Positions 9,303 through 22,956 are shown, counted from the first letter of the stretch. The stretch: DNA of 64,000 nucleotides from JACXTP01 sp963827905 (GCA_963827905.1 CAWHCB010000011.1:62001-126000), one strand, 5' to 3'. Program-made: numbers and translations. The notes: generated by a model not told the origin, from the letters alone.

Positions 9303-10391
9303 TCAATCCTCTCCGAAGTATCTCTTGCCCTCTTCCATCAGCTTCACGAACGCCGCGTCGTCGTCGGCCGTGGCGGCCAGACGCAGCTGGTTGACGACCA
9401 TCTCGAACATCTCCAAGCACCTCGCCGTGTGCGGGTTCTCGTGCTGGATCTCGTAATAGAGGTGTGGGCTCTCCAGCGACACCCTCCTACTGATCGCCAC
9501 CTGCCTCTTGAACGTGGTCGAGGAGATTGCCTCCAACGTATTGAAGTCTACGCCTGATTCCTTCAGGGTGGAGAAGAAGGATATGTTCACCGCGTGGGAC
9601 AGGCCCAGCACCAATGAGATGAGCTGGTCGTGGTCCTCCACCATCATCTCCGTGACCTTGGCCCCCATGCCGTCCACCAGGTTCTTGAACTCGGCCACCG
9701 CCCGGTGCGACCCGCAGTCGCACACGATGATGTTGCGGCTGTACATGCTGAGCGCGTCCGGCCCGAACATGGGGTGCACGCTGCACACCATCACGCCCTC
9801 CTCCACGCCCTCGCGGAGCGCTGGCACGACCGGTCCTTTGACCGACATGATGTCGAAGACCAGGCCAGTGGGCTGGGATCCGATCACTTGGCGCATGACC
9901 TTGTCCGCCTCGGATATGGGCACCGCCACTATGACCACCTCCGCCTTGCGTATGGCCCCGGTCAGGTCCTTCACCATGGGGAACTCCTTGGTGGGCTTGA
10001 TGTCGTGCACTTGGACCTGATGGCCGCGCATCGCCATGTAGCGGGCGAACCACAGTCCCATCCGACCCGCCCCCCCTATCACCAGCACCTTGCGTTCCGC
10101 TCCCATGGGGCGGGGCAGCCGGGCCTGGGCCTCCACCGATTCGCGGATGAGTATCTGGGCGATCTCGGCGGCGGCGTCCTCGCTGATGCCGACCTCGCTG
10201 GCCCTCTGGCAGTACCGGGCCACGACCTGGTCCTCCACGCGCATGTCCCGCACTGGCAGGGCCTTCTCCACCTTGGTCTTGCCCATGGCCAACGCCGCTT
10301 CCATCCGCTTCTTCACGAGATCCAAGATCTGGTTGTCCAGCTCCTCGATCTTCCAGCGGATGCCGTCCACCTTCTCAGTCAATGATACCAC
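9303..10391 (-). CDS. tyrA: Chorismate mutase-prephenate dehydrogenase fusion
   Basis: This intact protein is about 362 aa. Residues 1 to about 90 are an AroQ-type chorismate mutase (IEELDNQILDLVKKRMEAA and the VRDMRVEDQVV helix). The rest is a TyrA dehydrogenase with the NAD-binding KVLVIGGAGRMGLWFARYM and SVHPMFGPDALS. It turns chorismate to prephenate to 4-hydroxyphenylpyruvate for tyrosine. The start is GTG at 10391; a TTG at 10382 is an alternative, since conserved sequence begins just after it. It overlaps the aroC 3' end. Confidence 0.92.
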   Translation of the reverse strand: MVSLTEKVDGIRWKIEELDNQILDLVKKRMEAALAMGKTKVEKALPVRDMRVEDQVVARYCQRASEVGISEDAAAEIAQILIRESVEAQARLPRPMGAERKVLVIGGAGRMGLWFARYMAMRGHQVQVHDIKPTKEFPMVKDLTGAIRKAEVVIVAVPISEADKVMRQVIGSQPTGLVFDIMSVKGPVVPALREGVEEGVMVCSVHPMFGPDALSMYSRNIIVCDCGSHRAVAEFKNLVDGMGAKVTEMMVEDHDQLISLVLGLSHAVNISFFSTLKESGVDFNTLEAISSTTFKRQVAISRRVSLESPHLYYEIQHENPHTARCLEMFEMVVNQLRLAATADDDAAFVKLMEEGKRYFGED

Positions 10392-11452
10392 CTCTGATGC
10401 TTAGGTCCGCCATAACCAGGGCGGCCGCTGCCTCCACCACCGCCACCGCCCTTGGGGCGATGCAGGGGTCATGCCTTCCTTCGATGGTGAGTGAGGTCTC
10501 CTCCATCTTCTTGAGGTCCACGGTGCGCTGCTCCTTGGCTATGGACGCAGTGGGCTTGATGGCGATGCGGAACTCGATGGGCATGCCGTTGCTGATGCCG
10601 CCCAGCACGCCCCCGGCATCGTTCTTTGCCGTGCGGAGCCGTCCCTGCACCACCACGAACGGGTCGTTATGCTCCGAGCCGCGCATGGCGGCCGCCCGGA
10701 AGCCTGCACCGAACTCGATGCCCTTTGACCGCGGGTATGGCGAACATCATCTTGGCCAGTTCTCCTTCGACCGTATCGAAGAAAGGCTCGCCCAGTCCTA
10801 CCGGTACGCCATCGATGAGGCAATGCACCACCCCGCCGACGCTGTCACCCTCCTCTCGGGCGGCGAGGATCTCCTCGCGCATCGCCTCGATCACGTCCTC
10901 CGAGGCGGCGCGCAGGTCATTGCAACGAGCAATGGATAACATGTCTTGGATGCCGTGCCTCCTGGCATCCACCACCTTGCCGATGCTCTCGGTATAGGCG
11001 GCCACCACTATGCCATGCTCTGCCAGCAATTGCTTGGCGATCGACCCCCCGGCCACCAATGCGGCGGTCATCCGGCCGGAGAACTGGCCTCCTCCTCGGA
11101 TATCGTGGCACTCGCCATATTTGGCGACCGCGGTCTGGTCCGCGTGCCCGGGCCGAGGCTTGTCGCGGAACTGTTTGTACTTGTCACTGTCCCGGTCGCG
11201 GTTGCGCACGAACATGGTGAGCGCCCCGCCGGTGGCCATTCCGTCCTTGACCCCGGAAAGTATCTCCACCTCGTCCTCCTCCTGCCGGGGCGTGCCGATG
11301 CCTGGCGCGGGCCTGCGCAGGTCCATCTCCTCCCTCAGCTGCCTCAGGTCCAGGACCATTCCCGGTGGAACGCCGTCCAGGACGCAGCCGACGCCCTCGC
11401 CGTGGCTGGAACCGAATATGGTGATCTTGAACGAGGTCCCGATGGTGTTCAG
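10375..11452 (-). CDS. aroC: Chorismate synthase (frameshifted, CTG start)
   Basis: The protein opens NTIGTSFKITIFGSSHGEGVG and has the FMN/EPSP motifs RPGHADQTAVAKYG, IRGGGQFSGRMTAA and GGISNGMPIEFR. One extra base near 10725 (AAAGGGCATC) splits it; the repaired length is about 358 aa. The conserved start falls on CTG at 11452, overlapping the aroA stop as CTGA where neighbours have ATGA. An ATG there would not change the aroA proline codon, so CTG may be a substitution or a real rare start. It makes chorismate from EPSP. Confidence 0.9.
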
Positions 11453-12718
11453 GGTATCAGCTCCAGGTCCGCCCCCAGGGCGGTCATGTCCTCCACGAAA
11501 CCCGGGTACGATATTTTAAAGCAATCGCCATCGGTGATGACGCTCTCGCCCTCCGCCACCAGGGTGGCGATGGCGGCGGCCATGAGGATGCGGTGGTCCG
11601 CCAGGGAGTCCACCGAGGCGCCGCGCAGCTGGCACGGCCCTTTGATGATGCAACCGTCCCTCCTCTCCTCCACCTCCGCCCCCATGCGGCCCAGGAACTC
11701 CACGGTGGCGGCGATGCGGTCCGATTCCTTGAGACGGACGTGCTCCGCGTTCTTGATGACCGTGACCCCTTGCGCCTGAGTGGCCATGACCGCCACTATC
11801 GGGAAGAGGTCCGGGGCCTGGGAAAGGTCGACCTCGTTGCCGACCAGCGGCACCCGGGACGTCTCGACGGAGTCCCCGACCCAGTGGACCGGGGCGCCGA
11901 ACTTGCTCAATATGTCCAGCACCACCTTGTCCCCCTGCCGGTCCTGTTGGTCGAGGTGGCGCACCTTGGCATGGCCGGCCAGTGCCCCGGCCATCAACGG
12001 GAATGCGGCTGAGGAGAAGTCCCCCGGGACGGCATAGTCCTGAGGGGAGTACCGCTGGCCACCCGGGACCAGGAAGCCCTCGGGAAGCGCCTCGCTCCGG
12101 ACCCCGAACCGTGCCATCATGTCCATGGTGATCTCCACGTATGGTCGGGAGCGCAACGGCGTGGTCAGCACTGATCTCCGTGTCCACCGTCTTGACGGCG
12201 GAGGAGATGAGCAGCGAGGAGATGAACTGGGAGCTGACGTCGCCCTTGATGTGCGTGCGGGTGCCGGTGTTCGGTCCCCGGACCAGCAGCGGCGCGAGCC
12301 CGTTGCCCCGGGTGGAGCGGCATTCCGCCCCTAGCTCTCCCAGGGCGTCGATGAGCGGTTGCATGGGCCGCCTTCGTATGGACTCATCCCCGGTGAGGAC
12401 GGTGATGCATGGAAGGAGGGAGGCGATGCCGGCCATGATCCTGATGGTGGTCCCGGAGTTGTCCACATTTATGACATCGTCCGGGCAGCGCAACCGGCCT
12501 CCGTTGATGTGCAGCACTTCCCCCTCACTGTCAGCCTCCGCCCCGAACTTCCTCACCGCCGAAAGTGTGGCCAGGGTATCCCCGCTGAGCAGGGGGCGAC
12601 GCAGATGCGAGGTGCCCTCCGCCAACAGGGCCAGGGCCATGGCCCGGTGGGTGTAGCTCTTGGAAGGGGAGGAGCTCACCTCGCCCTCGATCGTCGACGG
12701 TCTGACCCTCAGTTTCAT
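11449..12718 (-). CDS. aroA: 3-phosphoshikimate 1-carboxyvinyltransferase (EPSP synthase, frameshifted)
   Basis: The substrate-binding motifs are in order: SSPSKSYTHRAMALALL, LRCPDDVINVDNSGTTIRIM, SSQFISSLL, then after the frameshift SRPYVEITMDMM, PGDFSSAAFPL and NAEHVRLKESDRIAATVEFL with DHRILMAAAIATL. One extra base near 12160 (GAGATCAGTGCTG) breaks the frame; the repaired length is about 422 aa. It adds the enolpyruvyl group of PEP to shikimate 3-phosphate. It starts 10 nt after the shikimate kinase stop. Confidence 0.94.
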
Positions 12719-12728
12719 GTGATCACTC

Positions 12729-13572
12729 CTAATCGCAGTTGTAGACGTCTGCCTGGATGATGTCCTTGGCCCCGCTCATCTCCGCTCTCAGCGCCTCGGC
12801 CCGGTCCCTCTCGATCAGAATGACCGTGGCCGGACCGGTGCCGCTGATGCCCGCCGCCACCGCGCCCTTGGCCAGGGCCTCGTGCATGATGGACGGGTCG
12901 ACACCGAGCACGGATGCGTATGCCAGACCGTTCAGCTTCATGGCCATGGCGTACTGTCCCTTCTGTGCCAGGATATATGCCAGTTCGATGATGTCGGCGA
13001 TGTTGCGTATGCGGTCCAGGGGCAGGCCGCCTCTTGCGGATCTGGTACGGTGGCACATGGATCAGCGCCACCAGCGACGGGTCCATGCGCTCCCGGTCCA
13101 CCAGCTCCATGTTGGTGTTGTCCGTGATGACCAGCCCGCCCATGACGGAGGCGCAGGCGTCATCGAAGGCGCCGGTCACGGAGACCCCCGCCTCGATGGC
13201 GCATCGGCAGCCCAGTCGGATCGAGTCCAGCAGGGGCATGTCCTCCCCCAGCGCCCTCAGGGTGGCCTTGATGGTGGCGTTGGCCGCGGCGCTGCTGCTC
13301 TTCAACCCTTTGGATATGGGTATCTCGGAACGGGTGACGACCTGGGCGCCCCGCCCCTCCTCCCCGTAGGCATGGAGCACCGAACGCACACATAGCTCCA
13401 CCAGCTTGGTGCTCTCGCCTTCCGCCCCATCGATGACCACCTCTATCTGGCCAGAATCGTTCAGCTCCACCTCCGCATCGGTGCGGAGATCGATGCCGAA
13501 GGCCGCCCCCTTGCCGGTGGCTATGGCGTTTATGATCGTGCCGGCGCCGTGGGCCATGCCACGACCCTTCAT
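12729..13572 (-). CDS. Archaeal-type (GHMP) shikimate kinase (frameshifted)
   Basis: This is a GHMP-family kinase, unrelated to bacterial AroK. It has the ATP loop PISKGLKSSSAAANATIKATL and the C-terminal GISGTGPATVILIE motif. One extra base near 13036 joins VPPYQIRKR to GLPLDRIRNIADIIE. The repaired length is about 280 aa. Its position between AroDE and EPSP synthase makes shikimate the clear substrate. The ATG overlaps the AroDE stop by ATGA. Confidence 0.9.
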
Positions 13573-15045
13573 CGAGATATGCCCTCCTGGAACCCGGCCA
13601 ACATGACCTCGTAGTCAGGCATGATGCCGGTCCAGACCGAGAAGGCCTTCATGGCCTGGTAGATCAGCATGTCGCGACCGGAGACCGCTTTGGCGCCGCG
13701 CTCCTCCGCCGCGATCACCAGCTTCGTCCGGGCCGGGTTGTAGATGGTGTCCATGACGAACTGTCCCGGTCTCAGGACGCTGATGTCCACCGGCAGCTCG
13801 TCTGGATAGCCCTTCATCCCCAAGGGGGTGCAGTTCACGACCGCCTCGTACTCCCTCTGGAGCAGTTCCTCCTTGGAGACGACCGTGGTCCCGCCGAAGG
13901 TCTTGGCCAGCTCATCGGCCTTCTCCTTGGTCCGGTTGTACATGGAATATCTCGGCCTGGCTCCGGGACAGGTGGGTGAGCACCGATCGGGCCGCCCCTC
14001 CCGCCCCGACCACCAGCACCTTGCGCCCCTTGGGGTCGAAGGCGGCCTTCTCGAAGGTCATCTGCACGCCATAGACATCGGTGTTGAAGCCCACCAGGTC
14101 GCCGCCGGTGTTCAGGACGGTGTTGACCGCCCCGATGCGCTCCGCCTCCGGGTCGACCTTGTCCAACAGTTCGATGATGGCCCCTTTGTAGGGTATGGTG
14201 ACGTTGAAACCCCGCACTCCCAGCTCCCCCACCAGCTCGGTGAACGCAGTCAGCTCGTGCTTTTCCATCTGGAACTTGAGATAGAGGCCAGGCAAAGAAA
14301 GGGAACGGAACGCCGCGTTGTGCATCCAGGCCGATAGGGAGTGGGAGAGCGACTGGCCGACCACGCCGGCCACCACCTTCTCGCCGTCCAAGGCGCGCAG
14401 GGCGGCCAGGTCGATCTGTCCCGGGGCGGTGGGCCTCTCCTTGTGGAGCGTCGCGTAAGTGAACGCCGCGCCCATGTGGTCGTAGCAGGCCCGGGTCACC
14501 GACCCCCTCTCGCCCATGGAGATGGCCACGAACTGGTTCCCGGTCTGCGAATAGAGCTTCGCCGCTTCCGTCAGGTGCAGCACGTCCTCCATGTTGGTGG
14601 CGTGGTAGGCCACCTTGGCCACGTCGCCTTTGGCGGCGCAGGTCACCAGTGCCTGCACCATCAACGAGGGGCTTGGCGTCTTGTGATGGTCATGCTGGGA
14701 GATGATGAACTTGGCACCCTTGATCTCCTTCTGCGCCTTGGTCAGCAGAGGGAAGTCGAGCTCCAGGTCGATGTATTGGAACCCAGTGCGGGCCGCCTCC
14801 TTGAGGAAGGATAGTTTTACCGCGTCCGGACCGGAATAGCCCCCGCCCTGACGGGAGGTGCGCAACGTCGCCACCATCGGCTTCTCGAAGGCCTTGAACG
14901 GGGCAAGGTCCTCCGGCAGGGCCGCCATGCGGTCGAAGCGCACCTCTATCATGTCCGCTCCCTTCTCCACCGCCTCGCGGCAGGCCGCAAGGGTCGATTC
15001 CATATCCTTCTCCGCTATCGAAACACATGCTCGCATCATATTCAC
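13569..15045 (-). CDS. AroDE fusion: type I 3-dehydroquinase plus shikimate dehydrogenase (frameshifted)
   Basis: Residues 1 to about 215 are a type I dehydroquinase with EVRFDRM, the TLRTSRQGG segment and the Schiff-base Lys region DVAKVAYHATN. A shikimate dehydrogenase follows from about 220, with VVGQSLSHSLSAWMHNAAF, NVTIPYKGAIIELL, NTDVYGVQ, VVGAGGAARSVL, NCTPLGM and the final AFSVWTGIMPDYEVM. One extra base near 13943 (GAGATATTCCATG) breaks the second domain. The repaired length is about 491 aa. Fused AroDE is best known from plants and Chlamydia; archaea usually keep aroD and aroE apart. The join is in frame. Confidence 0.9.
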
Positions 15046-16075
15046 CTTTCAATGATCGTCTCGGCGATGGCGTGGCCGAAATGCCTTCCGCCCGCCTCGA
15101 TCCTCGCCAGGACCTCCTGCCCCACCTTGAGCGCCGATACGGATACCGGCCCGGAAGGGGTGCAGAGCCTGATGGTCTCCGCGTTCTGCAGAATGGTGGA
15201 GTAGCGGCGGCCTTCCGCCTCCGCCTCCAATAACAGTAATGGTCTCACTTCCACCTTGGCCCGGCCCACGATGACCGGACGGCATTTGCCATCGGTGTCG
15301 ATCGCCATCAGCTCGTCGCCCCCCCTGACCTCGGACAGGTATTTGGTGCGGCCATCGGAGCCAAGCACGTAGGCGTGCACCGCCCCGGCGTTGACGCGGA
15401 ACGGCCTGGCCGCGACGTACTCGCTCTCCATGGCCTCCGACTGGACCAGGAAGAGGCATCCTGATTGCGAACCGATGAGCATGCCCTCGCCCACCCTCAT
15501 CAGGGAGCAGGTGTCCACGCAGACCCGGTCGCCCATGCTGAGCGGCGCGATGCGCGTCACCTTGATCGGGAGTGAGCTCGATGTCCGGGAGGGCCCCGAT
15601 GACGGTGCTCTTGAAATCCTTGATCACGCCTGGATCGGTGGGGGTGATGACGATGCCGTCCACGCCCACCTCCAGGGTCTGGGCGAAAAGCCTGGCCTCA
15701 TCCGGGTCGCTGGCTCCGGCCAAGCACCTCGGTGTTGGAGCGCTGGAACTCGGCGATGAGGTTCTCCAGGGGTATGACCTTCCAGTCGTTCGCGGCAATG
15801 ACCACGAACTCGACCTTGTCCTTCAGGGCGGAGGCCTTGGCCAGGTCCTCGGGGCGGTTGATCTCCACCATCTCCCCGACCTTCTCCTCGTCGATGTACA
15901 GGTCGTCCCCTCGCCTCTCGATGGCCTGGAACCGGCCCAGGCGGCGCAGCTCCTTGTCCTCCTGACGGACCACTATGTCCACCAGTCCGGCCTCCAGCGC
16001 CGCTGTCACTACCTTCTTCCTCTGCTCGTAGGTGGGCAGGTGGTCGCTCCTCACCCACATGATCTTATCGGACAT
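15042..16075 (-). CDS. 3-dehydroquinate synthase II (archaeal AroB'), two frameshifts
   Basis: This is the archaeal enzyme that converts the ADH synthase product to 3-dehydroquinate. Recognisable parts are KIMWVRSDHLPTYEQRKKV, ANDWKVIPLENLIAEFQ, VGVDGIVITPTDPGVI, and MGDRVCVDTCSLMRVGEGMLIGSQS with RPFRVNAGAVHAYV. Extra bases near 15725 and 15565 give three frames; the repaired length is about 344 aa. Start 16075 (ATG) is taken; an in-frame GTG at 16084 overlaps the upstream stop. It follows ADH synthase directly, the usual archaeal pairing. Confidence 0.92.
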
Positions 16076-16080
16076 GTGGA

Positions 16081-16877
16081 TCACTTGAGGATCTTCAGGG
16101 CCTCCTCCACGTCCATGTCCTCGAGCACGATGCCGCTGATGGCCTTGGTGATGCCAATGACGTTGCGGTGCTGGAAGACATTGCGGCCGATGCTTACGCC
16201 CTTGCCGCCTGCGTCCATGGAGTCCTTCACCATCTGCAGGAGCTTCTCATCGGAGTCCATCTTCGGGCCTCCGGCTATGATGACCGGGGCCTGCGCACCC
16301 CGCACCACCTCTTTGAAGCTGTCGATGTCGCCGGTGTAATTGGTCTTGATGATGTCCGCGCCCAGCTCGGTGGCCGTGCGGGCGCACTTCTTGAGCATGT
16401 CCACGTTGTATGCGTCCGGGATGTCCTTGCCCCGGGGGTAGATCATGACCAACAGGGGCATGCCCCACTCGTTGCACTTGCAGGCGATCTCGCCCGAAGT
16501 CGCGCAGCATGGCATACTCGTGGTCGTCGCCCAGGTTGACATGGATGGAGACCGCGTCCGCGCCCCACTTGATCGCCTCCTCCACCGTGGTCACGATGAC
16601 CTTGTGGTTCGGTTGGGGGGAGAGCCCGGTGCTGGCGGACAGGTGCACGATGAGGCCGATGTCCCGGCCGAAGGAACGGTGGCCGAAGGGAAGTATGCCC
16701 TTGTGCATGCACCACGGCGGTGGCGCCTCCCTGGGAGACCTTGTCCACTGTCGACCGCATGTCGACCAATCCTTCGATGGGGCCCATGGAGATGCCGTGG
16801 TCCAGAGGGACGATTACCGCTCTTCCTGTGGACCTGTCCATGATGCGTTCGATCCTTATGTTCTTGCCAAGCAACAT
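16081..16877 (-). CDS. 2-amino-3,7-dideoxy-D-threo-hept-6-ulosonate synthase (ADH synthase), two frameshifts
   Basis: This class I aldolase-like (DhnA) protein starts the archaeal shikimate route by condensing aspartate semialdehyde with a 6-deoxy-5-ketofructose phosphate. Segments include AVIVPLDHGISMGP, the Schiff-base Lys region ADIIKTNYTGDIDSF and IIAGGPKMDSDE with GVSIGRNVFQH. Extra bases near 16711 and 16497 divide it into three frames; the repaired length is about 265 aa. The ATG at 16877 follows GAGGTGAT and lies about 25 nt after a TATA-like element. It heads the aro run. Confidence 0.93.
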
Positions 16878-16897
16878 ATCACCTCGGGTGAACCGTG

Positions 16898-16909
16898 TCA
16901 ATTTATAGC
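16898..16909 (-). promoter_or_regulatory. TATA box for the aro run
   Basis: The minus strand reads GCTATAAATTGA, 21-32 nt before the ADH synthase ATG, so the transcript would be leaderless or nearly so. A second AT-rich element, CTTATATGCG at 16911-16920, lies just upstream and could instead be the box. The 208-nt gap to the divergent ACT-domain gene holds no other feature I can name. Confidence 0.55.
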
Positions 16910-17085
16910 ACGCATATAAGGGTTTCGTCATCATTCACATTATGGATGGCGTCCCCTGTCAAAGTGCCGTCTCCCTATTGCACCAAGTTACGAATAAGTT
17001 TTGCCTTGCGTATGCATCCGCTCCTCAATGAACATAACCGTACAATGGGAAACGCTTTAATCCACCGCGCCCATAGTGAAGCACC

Positions 17086-17586
17086 ATGTGGAAGCAGATC
17101 TCCAACTATTTTGGGAGGTACCCATCCCAGGCCAAGGTGGCCAAGCTGCTGCTCGACCAAGGGCTGAGCGTGCGGGAAGGCCGCATATACAGCGGCGAGG
17201 TCGAGGTGGGGGACGTGGCGGTGGGCAAGGCCGCTGGCGTGGACCGGCGCATCGTGAGGGCCACGGTGCACACCATCGAGTCCAGCCCCGAGCTGCTGCG
17301 GGTCTTCTCCAAGCTCCGGCCGATAGGCTTCCTCAAGGACGTGGCGTCGGAGATGGGATGGAGCGCCATCGAGATCATCCCCACCAACGCCGGGGCGCCA
17401 GGCATCATCGCCGACGTCACCGGGGTGATAGCCACATCGGGAATAAGCATCCGCCAGGCCTTGGTCACCGACCCGGACCTGAGCAGCGACCCCCGCCTCT
17501 ACGTCATCACGGAGAGCCCGGTCCCGGCCGAGCTCATCCCTCGCCTGAAGTCCTGCCGCGGGGTCAAGTCCATCGTCATCTACTGA
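17086..17586 (+). CDS. ACT-domain regulator of amino acid metabolism (COG2061)
   Basis: This 166-aa archaeal protein has an N-terminal helical segment (YPSQAKVAKLLLDQGLSV) that resembles a small winged helix. A C-terminal ACT domain follows (EIIPTNAGAPGIIADVTGVIATSGISIRQ). COG2061 members are predicted ligand-responsive regulators. It is divergent from the aro run, so aromatic amino acid sensing is a reasonable guess but nothing shows the ligand. The ATG is 26 nt after a CTTTAAT element, consistent with leaderless expression. The EamA gene follows 4 nt after its stop. Confidence 0.8.
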   Translation: MWKQISNYFGRYPSQAKVAKLLLDQGLSVREGRIYSGEVEVGDVAVGKAAGVDRRIVRATVHTIESSPELLRVFSKLRPIGFLKDVASEMGWSAIEIIPTNAGAPGIIADVTGVIATSGISIRQALVTDPDLSSDPRLYVITESPVPAELIPRLKSCRGVKSIVIY

Positions 17587-17590
17587 TACG

Positions 17591-18497
17591 ATGTTCGCCA
17601 ACCGCATGGACGGTACCGGCTACACGCCGTACATCGGCATCATCATCGCCGTGGTGAGCGTGTCCTTCGCCTCCATCTTCATCCGATGGAGCGACTCCCC
17701 GCCTTTGGTGATAGCGGCCTACCGCATGCTCTTCGCCTCGCTCATGTTGTTGCCTTTCGCCCTGGGCCCCTGCCGTCGCCAATGCGTCTCGCTCTCAAAG
17801 AACTCATACGGTCTTTTGGCCGGGATCGGGGTGGTGCTGGCCTTGCACTTCTGGGCCTTCAACGCCTCGCTGACGCTGACCACCGTGGCCGCGTCCACCC
17901 TGCTCGTCACCGCCCACCCCCTCATCATCGGGGTGGTCTCGATATTCCTGTTGAAAGAGACGGACAAACGGGCCATGGTGGGGATGGTCCTCGGCTTCTC
18001 GGGCATCATACTGATGTCGGTGAGCGGACTGGAGGGCGGGGAGCTGGCCGGCGATGTCCTGGCCTTCACCGGTTGCATTTTGGCGGCGATATACATCGTG
18101 GGGGGCAGGCTGATGCGTCAGAAGGTGGACCTGGTGCCTTACGCCTTCTTCGTCTATCTGTTCGCCACGATCTTCCTCTTCGGCGCCTGCCTCGCCACCG
18201 GGGAGCAGCTCTGGCCCATGAGCACTGAGGACCTGTTGCTGTTCCTTCTCCTCGCCGGCGTCTCCACCATACTGGGCCACACCATGTACAACTGGAGCCT
18301 GAAATACGTCAGCGCCTCCCTGGTCAGCGTCTCCCTTCTGGGCGAACCGATCCTCGCCACCATCTGGGCCGCCCTCTTCCTCAACGAGGTGCCTATCCCC
18401 ATTGGTGCTGGTCAGCGGCGCGCTGCTTCTGGTCGGGGTGCTGATAGTGGCCAAGTACGAGGTCAAGATAGAGCGGGAGAAGCCCGCCTTGCTCTGA
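17591..18497 (+). CDS. EamA/DMT-family transporter (frameshifted near the end)
   Basis: This is a drug/metabolite exporter with about ten predicted membrane segments in two EamA repeats. Examples are IIIAVVSVSFASIFIRWSDSPP at the N-terminus and GHTMYNWSLKYVSASLVSVSLLGEP in repeat two. One extra base near 18404 (CCCCATTGGTG) shifts the frame; repaired, it continues VLVSGALLLVGVLIVAKYE and stops at 18495-18497, giving about 301 aa. Without repair the frame runs on into sequence antisense to carB. It is co-transcribed with the ACT regulator, which suggests amino acid export, though the substrate is unknown. Confidence 0.85.
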
Positions 18498-18503
18498 GCC
18501 ACA

Positions 18504-21707
<3,204 letters not shown>

Positions 21708-21711
<4 letters not shown>

Positions 21712-22793
21712 CTCCTCGCCTCCAGCAGCTTGACGAAGTCGTCGAAGAGGAAGGTGGTGTCCCTCGGGCCGGGGCAGGCCTCCGGATGGTATTGCACGGA
21801 GAAGATGGGCAGCTCCTTGTGGGTCATGCCCTCCAAGGTGCCATCGTTGGCGTTGACATGGCTCACTTCCAGGCCGGTGCCCTCCAGGCTCTTCGGGTCG
21901 ACGGCGTAGCCATGGTTCTGGGAGGTGATGTACACCCTCCCCTTGTGCTTCACGGGCTGGTTCACGCCGCGGTGGCCGAACTTCAATTTGTAGGTGTGGC
22001 CCCCGAAGGCCAAGGCCAATATCTGGTTGCCCATGCAGATGCCCATGATGGGCAGGTCCTCCTTGATCTCCCGGACCGTCCTGATCGTGGCCGTGCGCAT
22101 GTCGGGGTGGTCCGGGTCGCCCGGACCGTTGGAGATCATGACACCGTCCACCTCATGGTCCCGGAACCATTGGGCCGGGGTGTCGTATGGTAGTTGAATG
22201 ATGTTGAAGCGCTTGCGCAGCTCGCGGAGGATGTTCTCCTTCACGCCGCAATCGAAGAGGGCGATGGTCTTCGCCCCCTTCTTGATGCTCTCGTGGCGCA
22301 CCGGCATCTTGATGCTGGCCTGCCCCACCAGGTTCTCGTCCGAGGGGAAGGGCATGTTGCGCACCTTCTCCAGGACCTCCATCGGGTCCTCGTCGAAGAC
22401 GATGGCGCCGCGGGGCGTCCCCTTCTCTCGGATGCGGATGATGGCGGACCGGGTGTCGAGGTCGCTGATGCCAGGTATCTTGTTCTCCTTCAGGTAGGCG
22501 TCCAAGGTCCGACCCTGGTACATGTCGCTCGGCTCCATGCAGTTCTGCCGGACCACGAAACCCCGCACCTGCACCTTGTCCGACTCCACGTCGTAAGGGT
22601 TGGTACCGTAGTTGCCTATCAGGGGATAGGACATGATAAGGATCTGGCCGAGGTAGGACGGGTCGGTTAGGCTCTCCTGGTAACCGGTCATGCCGGTGTT
22701 GAAGACGACCTCACCATAGGTGGTCTTCTCATAACCAAAACCGGTGCCCTCCAGAATGGTCCCGTCCTCTAAGACAAGAAAGCACCTTGACAT
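21708..22793 (-). CDS. carA: Carbamoyl-phosphate synthase small subunit
   Basis: This intact 361-aa glutaminase subunit has GTGFGYEKTTYGEVVFNTGMTGYQE at the N-terminus. Its class I amidotransferase domain has the nucleophile region PIMGICMGNQILALAFGG and the His-Glu pair in VQYHPEACPGP. It passes ammonia to CarB. The ATG lies about 25 nt after a strong TATA element, so the message is probably leaderless. CarA and CarB are the only genes of this unit. Confidence 0.96.
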
Positions 22794-22817
22794 CAGGTTT
22801 CGATGGTAAACTTATTT

Positions 22818-22828
22818 CATATATAACA
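22818..22828 (-). promoter_or_regulatory. TATA box of carAB
   Basis: The minus strand reads GTTATATATGA, about 25-35 nt before the carA ATG, the spacing expected for a leaderless archaeal transcript. Further upstream (22889-22899) the plus strand carries TATGCCATGTC, an 11-mer also found upstream of aksA at 27856-27866. Confidence 0.55.
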
Positions 22829-22956
22829 TTACTCAGGGCCGACCTGACAAGGGTAGCCATTTTTGTCCTAAAAAGAACATCGGAACACTATGCCATGTCC
22901 AAAAAATGGCTTTGGGCTTTAGGACAGGCAACCGCGGACCGGGGGGTACCGCACCG

